64,000 nucleotides of DNA from Ichthyophis bannanicus (Eukaryota; Chordata; Amphibia; Gymnophiona; Ichthyophiidae), in assembly GCA_033557465.1 (NCBI GenBank), contig CM066035.1:901821309-901885308 (forward strand). The letters are read 5' to 3'. Position 1 is the first letter of the stretch, and each line of letters starts with the position of its first letter. The notes under the pieces are model-generated. The model was not told the origin of the DNA and did not search any database. It saw only the letters and a list, made by a program, of their open reading frames with translations. Position numbers and translations under genes: made by a program. Positions 19,376 through 29,749 of this stretch are shown one piece after another.

Positions 19376-21124
19376 ATGGTGAGACACTTCAATTCTCCCA
19401 CATCTCTCTTCGACCTTCTGGATCAGGCGGTGACTACCCTTCTGGCCCAGAGGGCCATAGAAGAAGTTCCTCTTCTTCAACAGGGGTCAGGGTTTTACTC
19501 CCCCTATTTTCTCATTCCAAAGAAAACAGGGGGATACAGACCCATTCTAGATTTCAGAGAATTGAACAAATTCCTATGCAAGGAGAAGTTCAAGATGCTT
19601 TCTCTAGGCACTCTCCTTCCATACCTGCAGAGTCAGGATTGGCTTTGTTCTCTAGATCTCAAGGATGCGTACACTCATGTCCTCATCCATCCATCTCACA
19701 GAAAATTCCTACGTTTTCTGTTCCAGGGAAAACATTACCAATACAGAGTGCTTCCTTTCGGTCTAGCCTCTGCTCCAAGAGTGTTCACCAAATGCATGGC
19801 AATAGTTGATGCATTTCTACGCACTCTGGGAATATTTGTCTTCCCATACCTGGACGACTGGCTCATCCGAGCTCCAACCCAGTCAGAGGCTCAGATCTCC
19901 CTGAACCGCACCAGGCGCATTCTGCAATACCTGGGACTTGTGGTAAACCTCCCAAAGTCCCAGCTCACCCCTACTCAGTCCCTGGAATTCATAGGGGCCT
20001 GGTTGGACACCACTTCTGCAAGGGCCTACCTTCCTCAGGCCCGTTGTCAATGTCTAGTGCAGTTAGCCTCCCAGATTCAGTCAAAGAGCCACTTAACTGC
20101 CAGGGAGATGCTACAACTGCTAGGCCATATGGCTTCCACAGTACATGTGGTACGCTATGCTCGCCTACACATGAGAGCAGCTCAATGGACTTTGTCCACC
20201 CAGTTGACTCAAGCTTCAGGAGCTCTCTCAGACCAAATAGCAACCTCCAAACGTCTCTTTTGGTCTCTCCAATGGTGGATGTCCACTCAAAATCTGTTGC
20301 TGGGGTCCCCCTTCCAACCTTTGTTACCCCAAGCAACCCTCACAACAGACGCCTCCCAAACAGGTTGGGGAGCTCATCTACAAGACCTCTTCACCCAAGG
20401 CACTTGGTCCCCACAGGAGACCTCTCTTCATATCAACCACTTGGAACTTCGAGCAGTGTTCCTAGCTCTCAAGGTCTTTCATACCCTCCTCAGCTACAAG
20501 ACAGTCCTCATTCATACGGACAATCAAGTAGCCATGTTGTACATAAACAAGCAAGGAGGAACTGGCTCTCTGTTGCTTTGCAACGAAGCTCTAAGATTAT
20601 GGGCCTTCGCCAGAGAGCATCAAATCCATCTCCTGGCAGTATACCTCCCAGGAATCCAAAACTCTTGGGCAGACAGACTCAGTCGAGTTCTGCTTCCACA
20701 CGAATGGTCCCTGCACATGGATCAGGTACTCAGAATCTTCCAAGAATGGGGAACCCCGGACAGAGACCTCTTTGCAAGTCCGTGGAATGCCAAACTTCCC
20801 CGGTTCTGTTCCAGAATTCCGTGTCAAGGAGTTCAGGCCAAGGATGCCTTCCTCCTTCATTGGGGTCAGGGCTTCCTGTATGCCTTTCCACCCATTCCTT
20901 TGATTCCCAAGACTCTGTTCAAACTCCAGAGGGATCAAGGATCCATGAACCTCATAGCTCCACGCTGGCCACGCCAAGTGTGGTACCCTCTACTTCTGCA
21001 TCTCTCCCAAGCCCCGTCCCTGGACTTGGGAGCTGCGCCAGACCTTCTGTCCCAGGAGGAAGGGACTTTGTGGCATCCAAACCCCAAGTCCCTTCACCTC
21101 AGAGCTTGGTTACTGAAGGCCTAG
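19376..21124 (+). CDS. pol: DIRS pol: reverse transcriptase, RNase H, methyltransferase-like; 582 codons open
   Basis: Copies element RNA into DNA in the retrotransposition complex. Numbered from codon 19376: RT motif A with Asp97 in LDLKDAY, LPFGLASAPRVF at about 126-137, and the YLDD box at 158-161. RNase H acidic residues fit Asp325 (TTDAS), Glu357, Asp382 (HTDNQ) and Asp433 (WADRLS). The C-terminal block has DLFAS at 464-468 and YAFPP at 502-506, matching the Dam-like adenine methyltransferase segment of DIRS polyproteins, but with YAFPP where active enzymes have an NPPY-type motif. Pol homology begins upstream, overlapping the gag end in the +1 frame; TGA 19355-19357 cuts off that N-terminal part, so the ATG at 19376 is a secondary start. 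Catalytic residues look intact. Confidence 0.9.
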   Translation: MVRHFNSPTSLFDLLDQAVTTLLAQRAIEEVPLLQQGSGFYSPYFLIPKKTGGYRPILDFRELNKFLCKEKFKMLSLGTLLPYLQSQDWLCSLDLKDAYTHVLIHPSHRKFLRFLFQGKHYQYRVLPFGLASAPRVFTKCMAIVDAFLRTLGIFVFPYLDDWLIRAPTQSEAQISLNRTRRILQYLGLVVNLPKSQLTPTQSLEFIGAWLDTTSARAYLPQARCQCLVQLASQIQSKSHLTAREMLQLLGHMASTVHVVRYARLHMRAAQWTLSTQLTQASGALSDQIATSKRLFWSLQWWMSTQNLLLGSPFQPLLPQATLTTDASQTGWGAHLQDLFTQGTWSPQETSLHINHLELRAVFLALKVFHTLLSYKTVLIHTDNQVAMLYINKQGGTGSLLLCNEALRLWAFAREHQIHLLAVYLPGIQNSWADRLSRVLLPHEWSLHMDQVLRIFQEWGTPDRDLFASPWNAKLPRFCSRIPCQGVQAKDAFLLHWGQGFLYAFPPIPLIPKTLFKLQRDQGSMNLIAPRWPRQVWYPLLLHLSQAPSLDLGAAPDLLSQEEGTLWHPNPKSLHLRAWLLKA

Positions 21125-22160
21125 ACCTTCAAGACTTCAATCTTTCTCAGCAAGTGAAGGATATCCTCCATGCTTCCAGAAAACCTTCCACTAGGCGTTC
21201 CTATGCTTTTAAGTGGAAAAGATTTTCCATTTGGTGTGCTCAAAAGGGTCTCGACCCTCTGGCACTTCCTGTGAATTCTCTATTGGAATATCTCTTGCAT
21301 CTCTCCAATGCAGGCCTTAAAACGAATTCAGTAAGGGTCCATTTGAGTGCTATTGCAGCATCCCTTAAGCCTCTCAATGGACAACCTTTTCCTCTCATCC
21401 TCTTATTGCAAGATTCATGAGAGGCCTAACTTTAACTAAACCTCCCATTCGACCTCCTCCGGTGGCATGGGACTTAAACTTGGTTCTTGGTCAGCTTATG
21501 AAGCCACCTTTTGAACCCTTAGCCACTACCTCCTTGAAATTTCTTTCCTGGAAGGTTATTTTCCTTATTGCAATCACTTCTGCTCGCCGCATCAGTGAAC
21601 TGCAGGCCTTAGTGGCTAATCCACCTTATACAAGGTTCCATCATGATAAGGTAGTCCTTAGGACAAATCCTCACTTTATGCCTAAAGTGGTCTCACCTTT
21701 TCATCTTAATCAAGAGGTATATTTACCTGTTTTTTTTCCAGGTCCTCATGCATCCAGTGCAGAGAGGAACCTTCATACTCTAGATTGTAAAAGAGCTCTT
21801 GCTTTTTACTTACACAGGACACAGCAACATAGAAAGTCTTCCCAGCTTTTTTTTGCTTTTGATCCTTCTCATTTAGGACTTCCAGTCTCTAAAAGAACAC
21901 TGTCCAATTGGATTGCTCAGTGTATTTATTTTGCTTACCAGAGTAAGAACCTTTCTCTGGAGAGCCATGTCACAGCTCACAATGTGAGGACCATGGCCAC
22001 CTCTATGGCTCATCTTCATTCTGTGTCCATCGACCAGATCTGTCGAGTAGCCACCTGGGCCTCGGTTCATACCTTCACAGCCCATTACTGTTTGGACAAG
22101 GACTCCCGCCGGGATGCCTTGTTTGGTCAGGCTGTCCTCAGACACCTGTTCCATTCTTGA
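20050..22160 (+). pseudogene. DIRS tyrosine recombinase with long N-terminal extension overlapping pol; one frameshift (copy 4)
   Basis: The frame opens at ATG 20050 inside pol (-1 relative to pol), stays open for about 1.07 kb of overlap as a Ser/Pro-rich extension, then reads into the recombinase proper (KPSTRRSYAFKWKRFS) until 21420. A 1-bp loss near 21395 shifts the frame; the catalytic part continues at 21417-22160. Catalytic residues are present: Arg in TSARRISELQ, His and Arg in TAHNVRTMA, Trp in ATWASV, and Tyr in AHYCLDKDS. Similar pol-overlapping frames occur in copies 1, 5 and 8. Whether the extension is translated is unknown. Confidence 0.88.
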
Positions 22161-22268
22161 ACAACTCCTGCCCTCCTTCCCTGAATGGATGCCTGAGATC
22201 CATAGGAAGACGAGGAACCCTTCAGGGTCTCATACCCTTGGGGATCTCCCAGGCATCTTAGCTAGGGA

Positions 22269-22368
22269 GTCCCCATATGTGAGGACTCATTCCTGCTTGT
22301 TCCTGGAGATAGCACAGTTACTTACCTGTAACAGGTGATCTCTGGGAACAGCAGGAATTAGTCCTCAC
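22269..22368 (+). repeat. DIRS ICR (copy 4)
   Basis: Left-end complement followed by right-end complement, joined at GGAGATAGCACAGTTAC, the mirror of the predicted circle junction. A (TC)n tract follows at about 22398-22424. Confidence 0.92.
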
Positions 22369-22460
22369 AACCCTCCCACCTCCCCTAGGAGTTGTATCTC
22401 TCTCTCTCTCTCTCTCTCTCCTTTCCTCTCTCACTCTATTGTCTCAGCTTTAAACTTGAA

Positions 22461-22649
22461 CTGAGGAGAGTTGGTTAGGAAAGGCGGGAAGGCAGCGCAC
22501 AGGCGCTGTGGGAGGCTCCCAAAAGCTTTCTTTCTGGGAAGCTGGGGAGCTTTCCCGCGCAGGCTCCGTCGGTACTGACGTACCCATATGTGAGGACTAA
22601 TTCCTGCTGTTCCCAGAGATCACCTGTTACAGGTAAGTAACTGTGCTTT
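22461..22649 (+). repeat. Family-B right ITR plus extension (copy 4)
   Basis: 22461-22620 mirrors 16989-17149. The extension 22621-22649 carries CACCTGTTACAGGTAAGT and ends GTGCTTT. Confidence 0.93.
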
Positions 22650-23972
22650 ATTCTAGCTTGCATAGAACTCAGTTTTACAGAATTGTGCTTACTTTTCAAA
22701 GCAGATTCACTCTGAAGGTTTATCTTCAGTTGCAATTCTCTTGGGGCTTTTTCATAGTCAAATGATAGTTGGCATTGTACCAGTTCAGTAGTTTTCCAGA
22801 GTCAGAAGCAACAGGAAAAATCCCTGTGCAGATCATTTACAGCTTTGGTGTACTTAGCTGAGTATTCCGAAAACACTTTCCTAGTCTCTTTTATTTTCAT
22901 TTATTATGTATTGAAACTTTAATTGCTTTCCAAGAATAATCTTGTACTGAAAATAGCATAACAAAACACTCATTAAGGAAAAACACAAAGAAAAACAAAC
23001 ATTTTGCCATGTCATATAACCCACAATATAGGAGACAGAGCAGGCTCAGATCAAGGAAACAATGGGAGAAATTTCCAAACAAAAGCAGGATTAAGCTAAT
23101 GCTAATGATATCTAAACTTATACATGTGGATTACAGAGCAATATTCTACAGCTTCAACAGGTGTGAGTAGATCTGATGGGATCTTGGCCTAGCCAGGAAT
23201 GTGTTGGCTGCAGTAGATCAGTAAAAAAAATTTAACTTTTAAATATTTAACAATGAAAATTTAACATAGAAAATTTAACCAAAAAGGTGCCCCCATCTGC
23301 ATCTCTGCAGAGCATGATACCGAGAGCACAGAGGGCTTGCTGAAGTGACCCTCCAAGCAGTCTCATTGAGAGAATGGCTGAACCTCTACACCATCTGATG
23401 AGCAGCGACAGCCTTCATAAAGCCAAGACCAGCCTGTGGAGAAACTCAGAAAGATTCTGGGAATATCAGTCCATACTGCTGAGCTCTCCATGCTTTGGAG
23501 GTGGCAGCCATGGAGAAGCGGCTTCTGAAGTGTATCAAGGACAGAATAATGATGTTGTTAACCATGTACGAGTTTAATGTTCCTACACCATCAAGCAGGG
23601 TGCATTGAGACATTGATTCCATTCTCAAAACTTATTGCCTGCAATAGAGAATCTCCATCGGGGCATCTAAGGGCCTTGATTACGATACTTGACCAGCTGA
23701 TATCGCTTTTTAGTGCTTTGGAGACAGATGCTCCTACGAAGCTGGAAAATCATTGGTGTATCAGCGCTCCTGTTGGAGCTCCAATTCCCCAAGAGGAAGG
23801 AGAGCCATCCAGGCAGAGACTCGGGTATCCTTTCAGTACTTTCCTTAGTCAGGTTCAGACTGCTGGATTACTGATGATGAAACTGAATACCTGTTGTAGG
23901 ACAGATGTCCAAAACTCTTGGCAGACACTTCTCATCATGAGAAATGTAAGTCCTCTCCTGAGGAATTGTCTT
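22650..23972. other. Spacer; the last ~90 bp look like an ancient DIRS gag
   Basis: Most of this stretch is AT-rich with no recognisable coding. Near 23918-23972 one frame reads KSSPEELSF, comparable to SPPEDMSF of the gag copies, immediately before the left terminus of copy 5. The matching continuation appears after copy 5 at 27864. Confidence 0.5.
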
Positions 23973-24130
23973 TTCTCCAGGACCAAGCAGGAAGTCAGTC
24001 CTCACATTTGGGTGACATCGATACCGATGGAGTCCATTGCGGAGCATTTCCCCAGCTTTCCATGAAAGCCTTTGGGAATACTGCACGCATGCGCGGTCCC
24101 CTTCCCGCCTAAAGGTGCCATCTTGCTCAG
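23973..24130 (+). repeat. Family-A left ITR (copy 5)
   Basis: Starts TTCTCCAGGACCAAGCAGG and mirrors 27680-27835. It is the only complete family-A left ITR among the young copies. Confidence 0.9.
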
Positions 24131-24289
24131 TCTTTCTTTTTCCGTGGAGCCCATCGGACGCCTGTCCGTGTCACCCGGAGAAAAGTTGGATTTTTCTTGC
24201 GATTTCCTCACAGTTCTTGCCCGGTTCGACACCGGTTCCCCTTCCCGCCGAGTTCGGTACACCGGTATCGAGCCCGTCTTCTGTTTTTT

Positions 24290-24430
24290 CAGCTGCCTAC
24301 AAACCGTTCCCACATTACCAGGCCTCCCCAGCAGGGTCAGCAGGCCAAGGGGCAGGGACATGGGCCCCGTAGGCAAAAGACCCCCAAGCCTCTGGCTCCT
24401 GCTCCCCTTCAGCAGGGTGGGGGGTTTTGA
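24290..24430 (+). pseudogene. gag: DIRS gag C-terminal remnant (copy 5)
   Basis: Only the basic tail survives (QGQQAKGQGHGPRRQKTPKP), ending at TGA 24428-24430, as in copy 1. It is fused to leader sequence at about 24290. Confidence 0.8.
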
Positions 24431-26346
24431 CTCCCAAGGCATAGCCTCTCCATCTCTGCTGTCCCATCCTTGCACAGGAGGTTGACTAGCCCTGTTTGCC
24501 CACAGGTGGCCACACATTACAGGAGACAATTGGGTCTTAAGCATAGTCCACAAGGACTACATGCTCCACTTCCAACAGTTGCCGCCTCCTTATTTCCCAG
24601 GAGAGCCTCCAAGGCCTCCTCTGCACACAGACCTCCTCCTTCGAGAGCTTCAAGGTCTGCTGCTAGACAAGGCGGTGGAGCCTGTGCCTCCCCACCTACA
24701 AGGTCACGGTTTCTACTCCAGGTACTTCCTAGTGCCAAAGAGAACTGGAGGCCTCAGGCCTATTCTCGACCTCAGAAATCTCAACAAGTTCTTGGAGAAA
24801 GAGAAGTTCAAGATGCTTACTCTTGGAACGTTACTGCCCTACATGCAGCAGGGAGATTGGCTATGCTCCTTAGATCTAAAGGATGCATACACTCACATCC
24901 TCATTCATCCAGACCACAGAAAGTACCTCAGGTTCATTGTGGGGGGAAACCATTATCAGTACAGAGTACTGCCCTTTGGCCTCACCTCTGCCCCAAGAGT
25001 CTTTACAAAGTGCCTGGCAGTGGTGGCGGCCTACTTGAGGAATCAAGGTATCTTTGTCTTCCCCTACCTGGATGACTGGCTCATCAGGGGTCAGACGTAC
25101 CAGGAGGCCAGGCAAGCCACCCTCCAAACTATCTGTCTCCTTCAGCACCTAGGCTTTGTCATAAACTTTGCAAAGTCCACTTTGCTCCCCTCCCAGAACC
25201 TAGAGTTCATAGGAGCAAGGCGGGACTCTCTGCAAGCAAAGGCTTACTTGCCAGAGGACAGAGCACAAAGACTGATGGACTTGGCAAACCAGTTTCTCAG
25301 CATGCCACTGGTTTCCGCCAGACTCTGTCTGCGACTTCTGGGCCACATGGCATCGACAGTGCATGTGACTCCAAATGCCCGCCTCCACATGAGGCCTGCT
25401 CAGTGGTGCCTCAGAACTCAGTGGACACAGGCCACAGGAAGTCTCAGAGACAGAGTATGGGTATCCAAACCATTCCTGAACTCCCTACAGTGGTGGCTGC
25501 ACCCCCCCCCCCAACTTATTATAGGGGGTGCCTTTTCAGATACCTGTTTTCACAGTAGTGTTAACCACCGATGCCTCCTTGCAGGGCTGGGGGGCACATT
25601 GTCTGGACAAGTGCATCCAGGGCCTGTGGTCTCCATGGGAGGCCACACAGCAGATCAACCTGCTGGAACTCCGGGCCATCCGCTTGGCCTTTAGAACCTT
25701 CTCTCACACCCTGGCCAACCAGTCTGTCTTAGTTCAGACAGACAATTAAGTGGCCATGTTCTATGTGAACAAACAGGAAGGCACTGGGTCCAGGCTCCTG
25801 TGTCAGGAGGCACAGGACCTTTGCTCTTTTGCGCTCAAACACAACATGTTTCTCAAGGCTGTTTATCTCCCTGGTCAGGAGAACTTCCTGGCAGACAGGT
25901 TGAGCAGATTTCTGCAGCCCCACGAATGGCAGCTGCATCCATTAGTGGTACAAAAGGTTTTCCTGAAATGGGGACTTCCATCCATAGATCTCTTTGCCAG
26001 TCCCCTGAACAGGCAGCTGCCAAAGTTCTGCTCCAGACAACCGCATCCCCTACGATTAGCAGCGGATGCCTTCTTGATTTCATGGTCCCAGGGCCTCCTA
26101 TATGCGTTCCTTCCCACGCCTCTGGTGGCCCGAACATTATTCAAAATTCTAAGGGACAAGGCCTTGGTACCTCTGGTAGCCCCCAGGTGGCCGAGGCAAC
26201 CCTGGTTCCCACTTCTGCTTCAGCTAGCGGTGGAGACCCCACTACCTCTGGGGTTGCAACCCGATCTTCTCTCTCAGGATCAGGGTTCCCTTCTGCACCC
26301 CAATCTCAAATCTCTCAATTTGATGGCCTGGAAGCTGCAAGGGTAG
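24359..26346 (+). pseudogene. pol: DIRS pol, family A, three disruptions (copy 5)
   Basis: The start ATG 24359 overlaps the gag tail, as in copy 1. TGA 24483-24485 interrupts the N-terminus. From there the frame is open through the whole RT, with LDLKDAYTHILIHP, LPFGLTSAPRVFTK and an intact FPYLDDWLI. A poly-C tract at about 25503-25512 shifts the frame just before RNase H (TTDASLQGWGAH). TAA 25747-25749 replaces the Gln of TDNQ. The methyltransferase-like part (DLFASPLN, YAFLP) is open to 26346. Unlike copy 1, the polymerase YLDD box is normal. Confidence 0.9.
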
Positions 26347-27377
26347 TGTTAGCTCCCTGGGGCCTGCCTCAGGAAGTCGAGGAGGTTGTCTTGGCCTCTA
26401 GGAAGCAATCCACCCGGAAAACCTATGCCTTGAAGTGGAGCCGGTTCTCATCCTGATGCCAGCCACGCAGGGAAGATCCTTTCTCCTGCACTGTGCCAGT
26501 AGTGCTTCAGTACCTGCTGCACTTATCCAATCAGGGCCTTAAGTCCAATTCTGTTCAGGTTCACCTCTCGGCAGCTCACCACTCACTGGTGGAAGGACAC
26601 TCTTTATCGGTTCACCCCTTGGTGTCCCGGTTCCTCAGGGGTTTGCTCTTGCTCAAGCCTCCTATCCGTCCTCCAGCCCCTGAGTGGGAGTTGAATGTGG
26701 TCTTGCAGCAACTGACTCGCCCACCTTTTGAGCCGATGGCTACATGTCCTCTCTGCTTCCTTTCTTGGAAGACTCTCTTTTTGGTAGCCCTAACCTTGGC
26801 CAGGCGAGTAAGTGAGCTTCAGGCCTTGGTCTGGGACAGGCCCTACACTCGCTTCTGTAGGAACAGGGTAGTCCTTAGGACTCATCCTAAATTCCTTCCT
26901 AAAGTTGTCTCCTCTTTCCACCTCAACCAGGAGGTGGTTCTTCTGACATTCTTTCCTAGGCCTCATGCAAGCCAGGCTGAGGCAGTCCTGCATACCCTGG
27001 ACTGTAGGAGGACCTTATCCTTCTACATTAACTGTACGCAGGGGTATAGAAGGGCTACTCAGCTCTTCGTGTCTTTTGACCCTAATAATTTGGGATTACC
27101 TGTCTCCAAGCATACCTTGTCCATCTGGATGGCTGACTATATCACCTGGGCTTAGAGGGCAGCTGACCTTCCTTTGCAGGGTCAGGTCACGGCCCACCGT
27201 GTCAGGGCAATGGCTGCCTCAGTAGCTCATCTCCGCTCTGTACCGTTGGCAGACATCTGCAGGGCTGCAACTTGGTCCTCAAGCCAGACCTTTGCACCCC
27301 ATTACTGCCTGGAGAGGGAGTCCCGTAAGAACAGTGCTTTTGGTCAGGCAGTACTCCGGAATCTCTTTGAGGTTTAG
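25800..27377 (+). pseudogene. DIRS tyrosine recombinase, family A, two stops (copy 5)
   Basis: A single frame runs from a pol-overlapping Ser/Gly/Pro-rich extension into ASRKQSTRKTYALKW, with TGA 26454-26456 and TAG 27153-27155 as the only stops. A 6-bp in-frame loss removes two residues after VHLS. The catalytic Arg lies in TLARRVSELQ, His and Arg in TAHRVRAM and Tyr in APHYCLERES. It ends at TAG 27375-27377. Confidence 0.88.
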
Positions 27378-27509
27378 GCAACTCCTGCCCTCCAGCCCTC
27401 TTGTTGGGCTACCGGTGGGGTTATGTTTCAGTGAAAGCCTTTCTCTGATGCTGGGACTAGAGGGAGTTCTCTTGTTCAGCCTGGGTTCCTGGTAGCCCAG
27501 AGCTAGGGA

Positions 27510-27611
27510 GTCACCCATATGTGAGGACTGACTTCCTGCTTGGTCCTGGAGAAAAAGTAGTTACTCACCTGTAACAGGTGTTCTTCAGGAGCAGCAGGAA
27601 TCAGTCCTCAC
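27510..27611 (+). repeat. DIRS ICR (copy 5)
   Basis: Same two-part structure as the copy 1 ICR. The pyrimidine-rich segment that normally follows is shortened. Confidence 0.88.
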
Positions 27612-27679
27612 CTGGGAGTTGCAGTTGTACATAGTTCATTTTTACATTTTTTGTGCTGTCTTTTAGCTATGTCATCAGA

Positions 27680-27863
27680 CTGAGCAAGATGGCACCTTTA
27701 GGCGGGAAGGGGACCGCGCATGCGTGCAGTATTCCCAAAGGCTTTCATGGAAAGCTGGGGAAATGCTCCACAAGGGGCTCCATCGGCATCGATGTCACCC
27801 ATATGTGAGGACTGATTCCTGCTGCTCCTGGAGAACACCTGTTACAGGTGAGTAACTACTCTT
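27680..27863 (+). repeat. Family-A right ITR plus extension (copy 5)
   Basis: 27680-27835 mirrors 23973-24130. The extension carries CACCTGTTACAGGTGAGT and ends CTACTCTT. Confidence 0.9.
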
Positions 27864-29060
27864 TTATGACAAGGCCATCCCATTTTCTTTGGAGATAGAG
27901 AAGGAACCTAGGACCTTCACGGAATGTCTGCAACCTCTCTCACAAAGCTCATACAATGGATGCCGGAGACCAGAACTAGGAGATCATGCATGGTAAACTC
28001 TCTCGTCATCACCTCAGCAATAAGATCTTGTAGCCAATCGACCAAGAATCGTGCATTTTTTCTGTTTGCACCAACTCAATGGAACGCATTACCCCCAGTG
28101 ATACGAGCCATCCCAGACCTTACATCTTTTAGGAAGGCATTAAAGACATACTTTTTCTAACTACAGTAGCTTATAACCAGCCACCCTAAACTAGTCCTAT
28201 GTTCAGCTGATAGCTTTCGCTGAACACTTAGCTATCATCCTTGAAAATTCCAAGCTGATGTAAATTGCAATTCAATGTTCACTGTTAACCGTTCATGTTA
28301 ATGCCAACTTGATGTAAATTTGTACTATTTAACCTGTTGAATGTAAACCAGTTTATTGTTCATGTGTTATATGTAAAACCGCATTGATCCAAAAAAGCGT
28401 GGTATATAAAATAAAATAAATAAATAGGACAAAAGAATTGGATATCCTCCAATGTTCCTTTGTCTCCAGGGAGTCGGGGACAGTGCCTGTGTACCTCATC
28501 CTTCAGAGGTTGCAGATCAGAATGTGAGAGACCCTCCCTCTCTGTTTCTCTTGTCAGCAAGAAGGTCAGCTCTATGTACAGAGCCCAAAAGGCGCCCTGA
28601 TTCAAGAAGCTTCACCTGTTGCACCACTATTGAATCCGCCCTTAAAAGAACCAAGCGTTTGAAATCACATTCCTTGGTGCCCCTAGGGAGGGAGGTTTGT
28701 ACCTTGGACTCTTTTGTGAGGAAAATGTTTCAGAACTCCATTCAGTTATCCTGCGTGGTGTCCTACTCAACTCTACATGGGCATGCACTTACGGAACAGC
28801 ATGAGCAGCCTTGATACGTTAGTTTCTCTGGAGGTAGAAAAGTGAACAGTATCGTTACATAGTGAGCCAAGGGAAGAAATGTGGGAAATTCATTGTCCAA
28901 GCAACACATGATATTTTTGATATGGCATTTTGTGCTTGCTCTATGAGTATTGCTCAGTCTTAAAGGATTACCAAAAGGGACTGCTATAGCTGGAAAAGGA
29001 TCTGTGCTTGTAAGAATTTATCTACTGAGAAATATTCTAAATCTTGGGGAAAAGAGAATT
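27864..29060 (+). pseudogene. gag: Ancient DIRS gag, split by an L2 LINE fragment
   Basis: Read around the L2 insertion, the sequence keeps gag landmarks: a segment like KAIPFSLEIEKEPR at 27870-27910, TKELDILQC at 28430-28458, GREVCTLDSFVRKMFQNS near 28690, and a GKFIVQATHDIFD segment near 28890 matching SKFMSRAAYDGFE of copy 1. Many stops and frame changes show great age. The part upstream of copy 5 (before 23973) appears to be the same gag. This assignment rests on aligned motifs read by eye. Confidence 0.65.
27915..28424 (+). mobile_element. L2-type LINE, 3' fragment with target duplication
   Basis: The ORF C-terminus has the WNALPPVIRAIPDLTSFRKA signature seen in L2-clade LINEs, then a 3' UTR ending in an (AAATA)n-like tail. 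TAGGAC occurs at both 27909-27914 and 28425-28430, a 6-bp target-site duplication. The related copy at 51151-52512 has a similar C-terminus. Confidence 0.8.
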
Positions 29061-29690
29061 CTTTGGATTAAAGCAGATAAATTTGTGTATTTTAGAATTC
29101 ACTGCTTTTTTTTGTTGAGTCAGTCGGGTCTCAGTACCACCAGAGAGCTTTTCGTTTAAATCAAATAAGAGTATAGCTTAGCATAGAAAGTAAAATAGAG
29201 TAATAGTTTTTGAGTAAAAATAAATTAATTTCTAGAGACCTTTACAAAAAGGCCTTTCAGTTAGGAGGCAAAAGATCTGTGAGGTTGTCTTAAATAGGTG
29301 TTAAAGCCAAGTGACAGATCAAAAGGGCAATTTGAAAGGACCCCTCTATCAAACCAAGGGCTTTGTGAATCACCCAGGAAATTGACAAGACTTTACCTTA
29401 CAAGTACAGGTCAGGGCACTGTGTAGCAAGCCAGCTTTTATTAAGTTGTCTTTCCCACCCACCCACCCACCCCAAGCATAATCTTAGCTTTATAGGCTCT
29501 TAAACCTATTAAAGGGAAGGAAGTGGTCAAATTCACTTTTAGGTTCAGCTGGTTATCCTCATCAGGAATAGATTAATTAAGGACCTGAAATTAATTAATC
29601 TTGTGGTGAAAAAAGTCTGTTAAGCGTATTAGGTATAGTTGTATTAGTACAAGTATCCCCAGCACTTAAATAGCTAAACAAAACCTTAAA
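29061..29690. other. Spacer, nothing recognised
   Basis: AT-rich sequence with a short (CCCA)n run near 29457-29472. The 3' part may already be CR1 5' UTR. Confidence 0.45.
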
Positions 29691-29749
29691 ACTAAGATGC
29701 AGAGAGCAGTCTAGAAGCGAGATAGGGGCTATCCAGTCTTTTGCATTGA

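Larger units (their letters stand above)
16989..22649 (+). mobile_element. DIRS copy 4, family B, full length (about 5.66 kb)
   Basis: All structural parts are present: left ITR, leader, gag, pol, YR, ICR and right ITR with extension. The two ITRs differ at only a few positions, mostly near the tip, suggesting a relatively young insertion. Damage is limited to two single-base frameshifts in gag, one stop in the pol N-terminus and one frameshift in YR. No target duplication flanks it, as expected for tyrosine-recombinase integration. It is the best reference copy in the window. Confidence 0.95.
23973..27863 (+). mobile_element. DIRS copy 5, family A, gag deleted
   Basis: Complete termini and ICR. 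The leader jumps near 24290 straight into the last ~45 codons of gag, so almost all of gag is missing. Pol and YR are present with scattered stops and one homopolymer frameshift. At 3.9 kb it is non-autonomous. It is inserted in the gag of a much older DIRS. Confidence 0.93.
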
